Shown here one piece after another: positions 35,966-47,775 of a DNA stretch of 64,000 bases. This stretch comes from Buddleja alternifolia. Taxonomy: Eukaryota > Streptophyta > Magnoliopsida > Lamiales > Scrophulariaceae. A program made the position numbers and the translations under genes. The DNA is taken from contig CM033405.1 of the NCBI GenBank assembly GCA_019426215.1, positions 9,711,001 to 9,775,000 of the forward strand, read 5' to 3'. Numbering within the stretch: the first letter of the stretch is position 1; each line of letters opens with the position of its first letter. The notes beneath the pieces were generated by a model. The model worked only from the letters and a program-made list of their open reading frames with translations, did not search any database and was not told where the DNA came from.

Positions 35966-36277
35966 AATAGATCCCTTGAGGAGGTCTCGTTGTAATTTAC
36001 CAAAAGTCAGGTTTTGTTTGTGATTAGCACTAAAGGGAGAGTAAAATGAGAGGGTGTGCATGTAATTCAACCAACATTTTACTCATTCCTGTTTGGAATT
36101 TTGTGGATTCTCCTTGCTTATCTGAATTCACTGCATCTACTTTATTCTTTATGGATGGGTGTGGAGAAAGTGGAAGGCATTTGACACTAGTAGTAGTAGG
36201 TCAAGGTGATAGTCCTTTTACCAACACTATAAGTACTTTCCGCAGCTACAAACATCTTTCTTCTCCATAAAAAAAAA
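35966..36277. repeat. Tandem duplication, copy 1
   Basis: About 310 bp that recur at 37434-37720 with roughly 90% identity, from TAGATCCCTTGAGGAGGTCTC to CATCTTTCTTCTCCATA. Its right continuation is displaced to 37264-37310 by the inserted element. It keeps an open frame on each strand but no known domain. Confidence 0.88.
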
Positions 36278-37263
36278 GAAATTGATATTCACACTCCCAA
36301 AATTGAGAGTTGCACTCCCATTTTACTTTTTCAACAAGTAATTGACTAAAATGTCCATATATTTTAACAATATAATTTACCTTTCATTTGATAGACATAA
36401 AGTCTTCCATCATTCATCCATTTCAATTTATTCAACTTTATATTCTCATGTTGAAGAGCCAAGATTAAACAACATCGTCATTTTTTTTATAGTATTTAAT
36501 TTAATATGCATGAATTTCATAAGTTTAGTTTTGAATTTATTTTTGAATCAGTTCTTAAGAATTTTGTCGATCATGGATGATGGAATAAATATTGACCGGT
36601 ATATATATATATATATATATATATAGTCAAATACCTAATCATAATGTAGAACAATGATCGAGATAGAAAATTTGTGTGATAACAATATGAATAAGTGAAA
36701 GAAAAAGAGGTGAATATTGTGTACTCCACGTCAAATTATCAAATTCATAACCCAAATTTGACCATAAAAGATGAAACAGAAAAAAAAAATTATTGACAAT
36801 GCATATAAATAAACTAATAATTCTGCTAATGTGAATTTTTTATATACAATTCGTGGACACAAGTTAGACGTAGGAGAAGTAAATTTAATTGATCATGTTC
36901 TGCATCAAAGTTAAAGGATTTAAAAGGATACAATAGATGTAATTACAATGGATGTAATTACATCAAAATGAAGAATAATGGAATAAAAGGTAGGTTTTTT
37001 CTAGTAAAATTATAAGTTTAAATGTGTTTTCAAAATGAAAAGGTATTCATGTTTTACATCAAGTTTAAAGGATTTAAAAGGATGATTGACAATGGATATA
37101 ATTACATCAAAATGATGAACAATGGAATAAAAGGTAGTTTTTTCTAGTAAAATTATAAGATTAAATGTGTTTTCTAAAATAAAAGGGTATTTAAGTCAAC
37201 TGCTCAATATAAAAATTGAGAAGGAGTGCAATTATTATGTTTGGGAGTGTAAATATCAATTCC
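36278..37263. mobile_element. Terminal-inverted-repeat element inside duplication copy 1
   Basis: The left end GAAATTGATATTCACACTCC and the inverse of the right end (GGGAATTGATATTTACACTC) match. Further inside, AGTTGCACTCC and AATTGCACTCC are also inverted. It sits in an A-rich tract, so the TSD is unclear, but the empty site survives at 37710-37735. No transposase frame. A (TA)n run is at 36600-36625. Confidence 0.82.
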
Positions 37264-37363
37264 CAAAAAAATTGTGAAGATAAACTCAGGGCAGGAAAAA
37301 TAGAATAAACTCAAGGCAATTAAGTGTACACAAGTGAAAACCATTTATGTTTCGTGATGTATA

Positions 37364-37475
37364 TGTTGAGGGGGTCTCATTGTAATTTACCAAATAGACC
37401 CCTTGAGGGTGTCTCGTTGTAATTTATCTTACAAATAGACCCCTTGAGGGGGTCTCGTTGTAATTTACCAAAAAT
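37364..37475. repeat. Short tandem repeat of 'gaccccttgagggggtctcgttgtaattt'
   Basis: Three imperfect copies of the GGGGGTCTCGTTGTAATTTA motif. Each contains the short palindrome GACCCCTTGAGGGGGTC. Confidence 0.75.
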
Positions 37476-37770
37476 TAAATTTTTTTGTTTGTTTGTGATT
37501 AATATTAAAGTGAGAGGGTGTGCATTTTACTCATTCCTGTTTGGAATTTTATGGATTCTCCTTGCTTATCTGAAGGCACTGCATCTACTTTATTCTTTAT
37601 GGGTGGGTGTGGAGAAAGTGGCAGGCATTTGACACTAGTAGTAGTAGGTCAAGGTGATAGTCCTTTTACCAACACTATAAGTACTTTCCGCAGCTACAAG
37701 CATCTTTCTTCTCCATACAAAAAATTGTGAAGATAAACTCAGGGCGTAAAAATATAATAAACAACTCAGA
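37434..37770. repeat. Tandem duplication, copy 2 (empty site)
   Basis: Counterpart of 35966-36277 plus 37264-37310. It reads without a break through CCATACAAAAAATTGTGAAG, which shows where the TIR element entered copy 1. Confidence 0.85.
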
Positions 37771-37999
37771 TTATTCCAAATAAGTAAATAAAAAAGAATC
37801 CACAATTTAGTAATCGAAAATAATTCCCCAAGAGAGATTACTGAGAGATGATGACTGAGTGTGTCGGCATAAGTCATGTATATATATATGAGATCATAGA
37901 TATAGTTTTTTTTTATTTTTCTTTGGAAATAAATATAATCTCTTCAAAAGAGTAATGTGGCATCCGTGTGTTGATTGATAGTTAACATCTATATGAAAT

Positions 38000-38376
38000 G
38001 GGAAAATATCACTTTTGGACCCATAGGAGTTCGGCCAAAACACTTTTAGTCCCATAGAATTTTTTTTAATACATTTGGTCCAATTGGATTCAAAATGTGA
38101 CACTTTTGATCCCAACCGTATGTTTTTGGACCGAAAATACCAACGTGAAACATACACTCTATTAGAACGAGTGGAATATAAAATTAAAATTCTAAATTAA
38201 ATTCATTTTTGGTCCTCAACAGTCCAAAACACTTGTCATTTTTCATTAATTTTTTAACTTTCGGGACCAAAAGTGTTACATTTTGAGTCTAACGAGATCA
38301 AAAGTGTCAAAAAATATTTTATGGAATTAAAAATATTTTGGCCGAACTATATAGGACCAAAAATGAATTTTTCCCC
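38000..38376. mobile_element. Mutator-like MITE, copy 1
   Basis: Flanked by the 9-bp duplication ATATGAAAT (37991-37999 and 38377-38385). Ends are GGGAAAATATCACTTTTGG and, inverted, GGGGAAAAATTCATTTTTGG. The same family occurs at 55738-56113. Confidence 0.88.
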
Positions 38377-39511
38377 ATATGAAATTGTTTAGGATCCTAT
38401 TTATATGACTTGAATCCTACGTCAAGATTATGAATCCCAATGCAAAATTTATATATGACTTTGGCCCATTTCACTCAATGTCACGTGATGACAAAGTCAG
38501 AATTTACCGTCATAATGACATTATTACATCTAAACAAACTTGGAAATTGCACTTCTTTTCCTAAAGGACATCTACTTTTAATCAAAATAAACTTTATGAA
38601 TGGTCTTAACGGAAAAATTGGGGAAATAGCCTCCAAATGCACCTACTTTTAACAAATAGCCCGCTTCTAAAAAATATTTTCTTTTTTAATTCCTTTATCT
38701 AATTTTATTGTATAAAGACTAAATCACCCTTCTGAAAAAAAAATCAATTACATAAAAAACTCAATTGTTCTCTCTCTCCTCTTTCCCCAAGCAGTTTGCA
38801 GAAAAGAAACATCCAAACCCAATTCATCTCCTGTTTCAATTCACGTAAAGAAAGAAAGGAAAAATTCCTAAACCCCCAAATCCCATATCAGCTGCTATCA
38901 TCTCCTCCGTCATTACCTCCTCCATCATCCGTCATCCGCCGTCGCACCGCCGCCGCCGTTGCTATCAACATCTTTTTTTGTCAAAAAAGGTACAAATTCG
39001 AATTGATCATGGACAATCAAATTTCAACCACCATCCTTCATTGATGTGTATTGGACTTCTTCTAATGGACATGGAGAACAAACATTGAAAAAAGATAGAC
39101 CCCAAAAATTTGAGAAATCAATCTTCAGAATTGATAATTTTATCGAAAATCTTATACTTTTACATAAACTTTGCTTTTTAAAGACTAGATATTCATATTT
39201 AATAGTGTAATTTAAAATAATAATAAGATTTATGTTTTTTTAGCTTTTAAAATCTGAAAATCGGGTTTTTTCACGAGGAAGACGATGAACAGTACCAGGC
39301 CGACCGGTGTCCGGTTTGCCCAGTCCGCCTGGTTGGAATTTTATTTTTGTCACTGGATCGACAGACCGGTCAGACCGGTATACCAATCTACCCAGTCTGC
39401 CCGACCGACTGCCCCAATCTTCCCAGTTAGCCAATTCTGTAAAAAAAAAATTATATATTTTTCTTTTAATTTTTCAATATAAATAACTTCGTTTTTCTTG
39501 TTTTTATAGGA

Positions 39512-39600
39512 AAATGTCTGAGATTCCCTTATATATGCGATATGACGGTGAATGGAAGAAATAAGAGGATGACTCATATGAATGGTTGTCAAAGAATGAT
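39512..39600 (+). pseudogene. Transposase 5'-exon fragment in the left arm
   Basis: After an acceptor-like TTGTTTTTATAG, an ATG frame reads MSEIPLYMRYDGEWKK and stops, then continues EDDSYEWLS. This looks like the N-terminal start of plant MURA-type transposase genes. The mirror copy is at 43090-43177. Confidence 0.5.
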
Positions 39601-40089
39601 GAAATGACGGTGATTACCTTCTGTCAGAGAACGCCAAAAACGCAAAAGCATTAAATCGCAACGAGCAACAATCTTCTAAATCTCCTATTTCGATATGATT
39701 TTTGTATATTTATCATGCTTGTATTTGGAATGCATCAATTATAAGTACTATTATAATTGTAAAAATGTTTTGAGTTGTTTAGCGTTTAACTACATATAGA
39801 TCATTTTTTCAAAAATATGTGATGCATTTTGGGGACCCAATCTATATGATTTGTGTGGATGGGATTAAGAGGAATGAGCTAACTGGGAAGTTGGGAGATG
39901 GAGAAGAAAAAAAATTGAATGGGTTAGTTGAAAAAACTGGGAAGATTGGGCCAATTAGTCTGGAATGACTGGGCAAAATGGTAGACCGGTCTGACCAGTC
40001 GGCCGATCCAGGGACCAAAAGTTCATTGAAATATTTAATAAATAAAAAATATTAGATTATGTGTTGGTCAAATTATAAATTGATTTTAT

Positions 40090-40762
40090 TGTCTCAACCG
40101 GTCGGGCAGACAGGTATACCGATCTGTCCAGTGGAGCGAAACAGAATTGAAAGATGAACACTTCTGTCTCGACCGATCGACCCGACTGGTATACCGGTAT
40201 GCCCAGTCGGCCGAGACAGAAGTGTTCATCTTTCACTTTTGTCTTGACCGACCGGGACGACTGGTATACCGGTCGGCCAAGTCGGCCCAGACAGAAGTGA
40301 AAGATGAACACTTCTGTCTCGACCGACCGGGCCGACTGGTCTACCGGTCTGCCCAGTCGGCCAAGACAGAAAGAGATGAACACTTCTGTCTCGACCGACC
40401 GGGCCAACTGGTCTACCGGTCTGTCCAGTCGGCCGAGACAGAAGTGAGATGAACACTTCTGTCTCGATCGACCGGGCAGACTGGTCTACCGGTTTGCCCT
40501 GTCGGCCGAGATAGAAGTGAAAGATGAACACTTCTGTCTCGGCCTATGATGCACGGATATTCCTAAAAATCACATAATGTAGTGTCGGACACTTGGGGGA
40601 CACGGACACGGCCCCGATAAGTGTCGGACACGCCACCTGGAGTGTCTGAAAATCAAATAAAAAGAAAAAGAATGGGACACGACTAGGGAAGTGTCTGACA
40701 CGCTTTAGGACACGGCGGGGTTGAATTTTATATTTTTGTTTGTACATTATTAATGCATAAAA

Positions 40763-40801
<39 letters not shown>

Positions 40802-41087
40802 ATAGTCGTATCCCTGCCGTGTCGTATCCTAAATTTTTTTGAAAATTCGTATCGCCATGTCCGTATCGTATTGTACTCGTATCCCCATGTCCGTATCCGT
40901 ATCCGTGTAACCTAGGTCTCGACCGACTGGGCCGACCGGTACCAATCGGCCGAGACAGAAGTGTTCATCTTTCACTTCTGTCTCCACCGACCGGGCCGAC
41001 TGGTGTACCGGTCTGCCCAGTCTGCCGAGACAGTCTCGACCGACCAGGCCGACTGGCATACCAGTTTATCCAGTCTGTCGAGAAAGA
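40090..41087. repeat. Tandem array of ~75-bp imperfect palindromes
   Basis: Units start near 40092, 40161, 40237, 40309, 40381, 40454 and 40529; the last is split by a MITE and resumes at 40916. More follow at 40974 and 41034. Each unit reads CTTCTGTCTCGACCGACCGG, a central TGGTATACCGG, then CAGTCGGCCGAGACAGAAG. The two halves are close to reverse complements, so each unit can fold into a ~28-bp hairpin. AAAGATGAACA links neighbouring units. Further single units lie at 41258-41340 and 41695-41805. The units are far richer in G+C than the surroundings. Confidence 0.93.
40544..40915. mobile_element. hAT-like MITE inside a palindrome unit
   Basis: 372 bp between GTCTCGGC (40536-40543) and GTCTCGAC (40916-40923), an 8-bp duplication with one change. 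Ends are CTATGATGCACGGATA and, inverted, CTAGGTTACACGGATA. Repeated GTGTCGGACAC and GTATCCGTATCC motifs and a (TA)n run (about 40767-40798) lie inside. Confidence 0.75.
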
Positions 41088-42130
41088 TTATTTTGATTAA
41101 TTAATATTATTTTATTAATGACGTTTATTATGATAAATAATAAATTAAGTTTCTTATAAAACAATGATATGATTGATGAATTTTCAAGTTGCGATTTTTT
41201 TAGAGTTTAGGGTTTAGAGTTCATAATAATTTAAATTTAGGGTTTAGGGTTTGACGAGACAGAAGTGAAAGATGAACACTTCTGTCTCGACCGACCAGGC
41301 CTACTGGCATATCGGTTTACCCAGTCTGCCGAGAAAGATTATTTTGGTTAATTAATTTTATTTTATTAATGACATTTATTATGATAAATAACAAATCAAG
41401 TTTCTTATAAAGCAACGATATGATTGATGAATTTTCAAGTTGCGGTTTTTTAGGGTTTAGGGTTTAAGGTTTAGAGTTTGGGATTTAGAGTTCATAATAA
41501 TTTAAAATAACGATAATGTTGATGATTATCCACACTCGGCTTGAGTTCGGCTTATATATTGAAATAATCAATTGGGTCATCCAATGTCAATAGATTGATT
41601 ACGCGTTGTTCAAGAAGTCCTTGTATTCTAATTTAATATGTATTCCTCACTATTCTCTCAAATGTGTCTTTTAATATATATATATATATATATATACCGA
41701 TCGGCTAAACCATCCACCGGTCGGTCGAGACAGAAGTGAGATGATCCCATACTATCTCAACCCACAGGGCAGACAGGTGTACCGGTCGGCCCAGTCGATT
41801 GAGAAAGATTATTATGGTTAATTAATATTATTTTATTAATGACATTTATTATGATAAATAACAAATCAAGTTTGTTATAAAGCAACGATATAATTGTTGA
41901 TTTTTCAAGTTGTAATTTTTTTAGGGTTTAGGGTTTGGGGTTTCGAGTTCAGAATAATTTAAAATAACAATAATATTGATGATTATTCACACTCGGCTAG
42001 AGTCCGGCTTATACATTGAAAGAATCAGTTGGGTGGTCCAATGTTAGTAGATCGATTATATGTTGTTCAAGAAGTCCTTGTATTCTAATTTAATATGTAT
42101 TCCTCACTATTTGTATTTTATAAGAAACTT
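41080..42130. repeat. Direct repeats with telomere-like TTTAGGG motifs
   Basis: The block GAGAAAGATTATT... recurs at 41080, 41331 and 41801. Each copy contains short runs of GTTTAGGGTTTAG-type sequence. A second block (TTGATGATTATCCACACTCGG...ATTCCTCACTATT) recurs at about 41515 and 41975. Copies 2 and 3 are offset by 470 bp. Confidence 0.88.
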
Positions 42131-43089
42131 TTCTTGTTCTTTATCATAATAAATCAGTTGTAACCATTTGTGTTGGCACGACTAGTAATTATATAGAGAT
42201 TAATAATAAATGTATGTATATGTTCCATGACATAACTTAATTATTTATAATTTATAACATTTAAAGATTTTACACAATTTTGATGATTATCACTAAAAAA
42301 ATCTTTTATATGAGTATGATATCATATTAATTTTATATGATTTTGTTCACATATGTAATTATTTTGATGGTATCATATGTAATTTTATATGAGTATGTAT
42401 TTTTTTTAAAATATATATATAATTAATGAAATAATACTAATTAGGTCAAACAATCTTTCGTGATCGATCGTCAAATCATCCACAAATTTGCCTATTCGAA
42501 ATTTTAAGCATTTGGAAGATTGGTATTTGGATTGACCAGTCAATCAATTTTTTCGTTCGGAATTTTAGTTTATCATCTTTGATCTTTGGACCGACCGACC
42601 GGTTAGTCATGTATACCATTCTTCCTGTTAGGAATTTTATTGTATGAGCTTTTGGTCTCTAGACCGGCCGACTGGTCAGAATGGTTCTCCAGTCTACTCG
42701 GTCGGAACTTTATTCAATGAACTTTTGGTCCCTGGATCGGCCGACTGGTCAGACCGGTCTACCATTTTGCGCAGTCATTCCAGACTGATTGGCTCAATCT
42801 TCCCATTTTTTTCAATTAACCAATTCAATTTTTTTTCCTTCTCCATCTCCCAACTTCCCAATTAGCTCATTCCTCTTAATCCCATCCATAATACACAAAA
42901 ACATAATCAAAAGTCATGAATCATACAGATCGGGTCCCTAAAATGCCTCACATATTTTTGAAAAAATGATCAATATGTAGTTAAATGCTAAACAACTCGA
43001 AACATTTTTAAAATTATAATAGTACTTATAATTGATGCGCTCCAAATACAAGAATAATAAATATACAAAAATCATATCAATATACAAAC

Positions 43090-43177
43090 ATTTTTACAAA
43101 AACAACCATTCATATGAGCCATCCTCTTTTTTCTTCCATTCACCATCATATCGATAATATAAGGGAGTCTCTGACAT
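43090..43177 (-). pseudogene. Transposase 5'-exon fragment in the right arm
   Basis: The minus-strand frame reads MSETPLYYRYDGEWKKKEDG then SYEWL, without the stop seen in the left arm, before it ends. The start of the gene was therefore part of the inverted repeats. Confidence 0.5.
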
Positions 43178-44340
43178 TTTCCTATAAAAACAAGAAAATT
43201 GAAGTTATTTATATTCAAAAATTAAAAGAAAAATATATAAGAATTTTTTACATAATTGGTTAACTGGGAAGATTGGGGCAGTCGATTGGGCAGACTGGGT
43301 AGATTGGTATACCTGTCTGACCGGTCGGTCGGCTGACTTGGCAGATTGGTATACCGATCTGATCGGTCTGTCAGTCCAGTGGCAAAAATAAAATTTTGAT
43401 CGAGCCGACTGGGCAGACCGGACAGATCGGTCACCGGTCGGCCCAGTACTGTTCATCGTCTTCCTCGTGAAAAAACCCGATTTTTAGATTTTGAAAGCCA
43501 AAAAAACATAAATCTTATTATTATTTTAAATTACACTATTAAATATGAATATCTAGTCTTTAAACAACAAAGTTTATGTAAAAGTATAAGATTTGTGATA
43601 AAATTACCAATTTTGAAGCTTGATTTCTCAAATTTTTGGGGTATCTCTTTTTTCAATGTTTCTTCTCCATGTCCATTAGAAGAAGTCCAATACACATCAA
43701 TGAAGGATGTTGGTCGAAATTTGATTGTTAATTATCAATGACAAGGGAAGAAAATAGAATGTGGTTTGATGAATTGAGTTTTTTTTTTTTTTTTTTTTGG
43801 GATTTTGGAAGGGATGTGAATTGGGGAGAATATTTGTTTTTAAAAATATTTAATTTAACATTATTTTTATGATAAGGGCATTTTAGGTAATTTATATATT
43901 TAATAAGTGGGGAGGGCTACACAACTTAAATGGTTGAAGAAGAAGGCTAGTGTTTAAAAACATAGCCAACTTAAGGCTATTTGCCTAAAGCTCCCTGGTC
44001 TTAACATAACCACAAGGCAATTAAGTGTACACAAGTGAAAACTATTGAAACTAAGAAGAATAATTTGTGAAGAGACCATGTCTGTTGAAACTGATAACAT
44101 AATTTATGTGTAGAAAAACGTTTCTTCTATTATGAAAATTATATCCAACAGTGTACAAGAGGGTCAACTATATACAACTTAATCTAGAAGAGAAAAGATA
44201 ATCAGATCCCGTAATTATGGGATACACTAACTAAAAGGAAATTAATCACGAATCAGCCTTATTCTAGGGATATAGAAGATCCTAAAAAATACAAAAGATC
44301 CTAATAAATATCTAATTACCATAAATCACGTTTTCCTACA

Positions 44341-45697
44341 CTCCCCCTCCAGCTGGTGAATAGGTATCCTCCATTCCCAACTTGGATACAATACTCTCAA
44401 ACGTTGAACTACATAACCCTTTGGTAAGTACATCAGCAAGTTGGTTCTGTGTAGACACATAAGGCGTACAAATCAAACCACTGTCCAGTTTTTCTTTGAT
44501 GAAGTGTCTGTCAACTTCACTGTGTATCGTTCGAACATGTTGAACTGGGTTATGAGTTATACTAATCGCAGACTTATTATCACAGTAGAGTCTCATTGGG
44601 CTGTCCCACTTAATCTTCAAGTCATCTAAGATGATTTTCAACCAAAGTAGTTCACATATGCCTTGAGCCATTGCTCGAAATTATGCTTCTGCACTAGATC
44701 GCGCTACTACATTCTGCTTCTTACTCCTCCACATCACGAGGTTCCCTCCAAGAAAGGTGCAATATCCCGAAGTTGACCTCCTGTCAACAATTGATCCTGC
44801 ATAATCAGCATCCGTGTATGCCTCAAGTACTAGACCTCCATTTCTCTTGAACATAATACCTTTTCCTGGTGTCCCTTTGAGATAGTGTAACACTCGGTGA
44901 GCTGCCTGCAAATGGACTTCTTTTGGGTTATGCATGAACTGACTAATCACACTCACTGCATATGCTATATCAGGTCACGTGTGTGAAAGATAAATAAGCC
45001 TACCTACAAGGCGTTGATACATTTCCCTATCTACTGCAACATCCCCCTCTACCTTTCCAAGTTTAAGGTTTGGATCCATCGGAGTACTTGATGGTTTACA
45101 CGTTGTTTTGCCTGTTTCGTTGAGTAGATCAGTGACATATTTCTATTGTGAGATAAAAATACCCTGCCTAGAGTGAGCTACTTCGATCCCAAGGAAATAT
45201 TTTAATTTTCCTAACTCTTTCATCTCAAACTCCTTAGCCAAACACCGACTTAGATATTGTCTCTCATTCTCATCATCCCCTGTCATTATTATGTCATCGA
45301 CATACACTAAAAGTGTTGTGACTCCCCCTGAAGGTGAGTGTTTGATAAACAGTGTATGATTCCCTTGCCTTTGTATATACCCCATGGCCATCATTACTCT
45401 TGTAAATCTCCCAAACCATGCCCATGGTGATTGTTTAAGACCATATAAAGCCTTCTTCAACTTACACACAACCTAAGCATTCAAATTATTTCTATAACCT
45501 GGTGGTAAATCCATGTATATTTCTTCGTCTAGTTCTCTGTGCAAAAATGCATTCTTGACATCAAATTGCTGTAATTCCCAACCATAGTTAGCTGCTAAAG
45601 ACAAGAGAACCCTAACAGTATTCATCTTTGCAACCGGAGCAAAAGTCTCTAAGTAGTCAATCCCGTAAGTTTGGTATAGCCTTTCGCCACCAATCAT
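44341..45697 (-). pseudogene. Copia pol: reverse transcriptase C-half and RNase H
   Basis: Minus strand: [55 protein letters not shown], and the catalytic LLVYVDDIIMTGDD (YVDD intact). These lead to KYFLGIEVAHS, a connection region with a stop in LIYLSHT*PDIAYA, and RNase H with YTDADYAGSIVDRRSTSGYC, RLYCDNKSAISI and NQLADVLTKGL. Stops lie at about 45470, 45140, 44975 and 44680. The C-terminus MEDTYSPAGGGV sits just before the polypurine tract. Confidence 0.92.
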
Positions 45698-46653
45698 GCC
45701 TTACATCTTTCAATTGATCCATCAGCCCTATACTTCACTGTGTAAACCCATTTACAGCCCATAGGTTTCTTCCCAGCTGGCAGCTTCACTAACTCCCACG
45801 TTTTGTTTTTTTCTAATGCCTCCATTTCAACATTCATAGCTTGTTTCCATTTCTCATTGGTCAATGCCTCAGATAAGGTTCTAGGGTTGACAGTGGTGTT
45901 CAGATTAACAACAAAAGATTTATGAGATGGTGAAAAGTTTCCGAAAAAAATGAAATGAGCAAGAGGATATAGTGGTTGTTTGGTGCATTCCCTAGTCCTT
46001 TTTCTAATCGCAATCGGAAGATCCTGATCATTATTGTTCACATGAAAATCAGTTTCAGTATTTAATGAAGGTTTAGAAATTGTTACCTCATTCTCGGGAT
46101 CCGGGTTAGAGACTTGGACTTGAACAGATTCAGGGGCAACCATCTTTTTCCTTGAATAAATCTTGCTAAATCTCACATTCTCAAGGGCAGAACTTGTACT
46201 TTCTAACTGATTTTGAGGTGCATGTTCAGACACAAAAATCGGATCAGACATAGGAGGATTGGATTGAGTTGTGGGCTTAGAAAAAGACGGCAGGTCAAGT
46301 AAAAAAAGATCCTTGAAATCTTCTCTATCCTTATGTTCTATTTTTGAACTCTCCCCCTGAAGATAAGGAGTGGTGAAATAAGACTCACTTTCATTAAAAG
46401 TAATGTCTACTGAGATATAAATTTTTTTGGACGGGGGATGGTAACACTTATAACCCTTTTGTGTCGAAGAGTAACCCACAAAGACACATTTCAATGCCCT
46501 TGGATCTAACTTCCCACGATTTTGGTTGTGAACATGGACAAATGACACACACCCGAATACCCTGGGGACAAGATTATTTGAAGTTTTTAGATCTGGATAA
46601 AATGTCGAGAGGATTTCCATTGGACTCTTGAATCCTAAAACTCTTAAAAGCAA
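45694..46653 (-). pseudogene. Copia pol: integrase C-part to reverse transcriptase start
   Basis: A 319-residue frame: RVFGCVSFVHVHNQNRGKLDPRALKCVFVGYS (integrase C-terminal block), an S/P-rich linker, and the RT start SEALTNEKWKQAMNVEMEAL...TWELVKLPAGKKPMGCKWVY. It stops in the KARLVAKG motif, where the arginine codon has become TGA, and a frameshift follows at about 45695. Confidence 0.92.
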
Positions 46654-46659
46654 GCGATT

Positions 46660-47150
46660 TATAAGATGAGCAGATGTGAGTACATTTCTCCCTAAAAGGA
46701 TTTAGGTAAATTTTTCTGAAACATAAAGGCTTGAGTTGATTCAAGAAGGTGACCGTTTTTCCGTTCTGCTACTCCATTTTGTTGTGGGGTATTAACACAA
46801 GATGACTCATGTACAATCCCTTCTTTGTGAAAGTATGGAGTTAAGACATGATTGAAATAGTCCCTACCATTGCCTAACCTAAACTTTTTGATATTGACCC
46901 CAAACTGATTTTTAATCATGGAACAAAAATTTGAGATAACAGTACTGATATTGGATTTGTGTTTGAGTAAAAATATCCATGTAACATGAGTACAATCATC
47001 AATGAAAGAGACAAACCATCTTGCCCCAGAAACATTAAGAACAATAGAAGGCCCCCAAATATCGCTGTGAATGTGAGACAAAAAGGAATTGAACTTCTTT
47101 TATTACTAATAGAAAAAGACGCATGTTTGTGTTTTGCTAGTTCACACACT
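46660..47150 (-). pseudogene. Copia pol: integrase core
   Basis: HSDIWGPSIVLNVSGARWFVSFIDDCTHVTW supplies the first aspartates. FRLGNGRDYFN replaces the second catalytic aspartate (usually RSDNG) with glycine. NTPQQNGVAERKNGHLLE keeps the glutamate. A frameshift near 47090 separates it from the pre-integrase part. Confidence 0.92.
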
Positions 47151-47775
47151 TCACATTAGACCCTTAAATAAAGAAGGAAACAAAACTTTAACAACTCTAA
47201 AGGATGGGTGTCCAAGTCGACGATGGTGAAGCCAAAATTTCTCTTTATCCAATAAAGAAGAGTTTGAAAGAAAGGAGTGAGATATACTGTCCTTAATTAT
47301 GTTTGATTGCTTCAGCTCTTCAAGGTAGTAGAGGCCATCCTTTACTCTAGCATGTCCAATCATCTTCCCCGAATCCTCGTCCTGAAATACACAATAACTA
47401 CAATGAAAAATCCCAAAGCAATTCACATCTTGGGTAAGTTTTTGGACAGAAATCAAGTTCATGGATAATCTAGGGACATGGAGAACATTTTTTAAAAGGT
47501 CAATAATGGGCTGATTTTGATATCCCCTACACCTGCTACAGTGTCAATGAACCATCTGTTGTGGCTACTTTTCTATTGCTTGGACAAGGGGAATATGTGA
47601 AAAAATGGTTTGGCGAGTGAGTCATATGGTCGGTAGCTCCTGAATCCATGATCCAAGAGTTAACAAAGCTTGTTTCTGAGACATTTAATCCAATAGAGAA
47701 TGAAAACATACCAGAATACGCCAAAGAACAAGTACCTAAATTAGTCATCCTTGCAACCTCCGACATCTCCATCAT
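47151..47775 (-). pseudogene. Copia pol: protease and pre-integrase domain
   Basis: 47775-47536 contains WIMDSGATDHMTHSP, the aspartic protease active site (DSGA). After a frameshift, 47462-47151 reads MNLISVQKLTQDVNC...KFWLHHRRLGHPSFRV, the GAG_pre-integrase zinc region with its LGHPS motif. Confidence 0.92.

Larger units (their letters stand above)
38611..43996. mobile_element. Mutator-like element with long inverted repeats
   Basis: Flanked by the 9-bp duplication GGTCTTAAC (38602-38610 and 43997-44005). Long inverted arms run 38611 to about 40020 and about 42715-43996. Shared landmarks, inverted, include GGGGAAATAGCC/GGCTATTTGCC, CATCCTTCATTGATGTGTAT, ATCGGGTTTTTTCACGAGGA, and the region at 39840-39960 versus 42790-42960. 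The core has no transposase catalytic domain, so the copy is non-autonomous. The core instead carries the palindrome array, several direct repeats and a nested MITE. Confidence 0.88.

Noticed and set aside
36046..36270. Real small gene in the 36.0/37.5 kb duplication
   Set aside because: Open frames exist on both strands but match nothing I recognise, and start positions differ between copies. Recorded as a repeat only.
40057..40531. Overlapping open frames of 100-116 codons on both strands
   Set aside because: They follow the repeat period (units near multiples of three) in the palindrome array and encode only repeated GRP/ETEVF-type motifs. Not genes.
40090..41087. CRISPR-like look of regular palindromic repeats
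   Set aside because: Units abut with only an 11-bp constant linker, there are no variable spacers, and the DNA is from a plant nucleus.
41200..41960. Interstitial telomere
   Set aside because: Only two or three TTTAGGG units per block, mixed with changed units.
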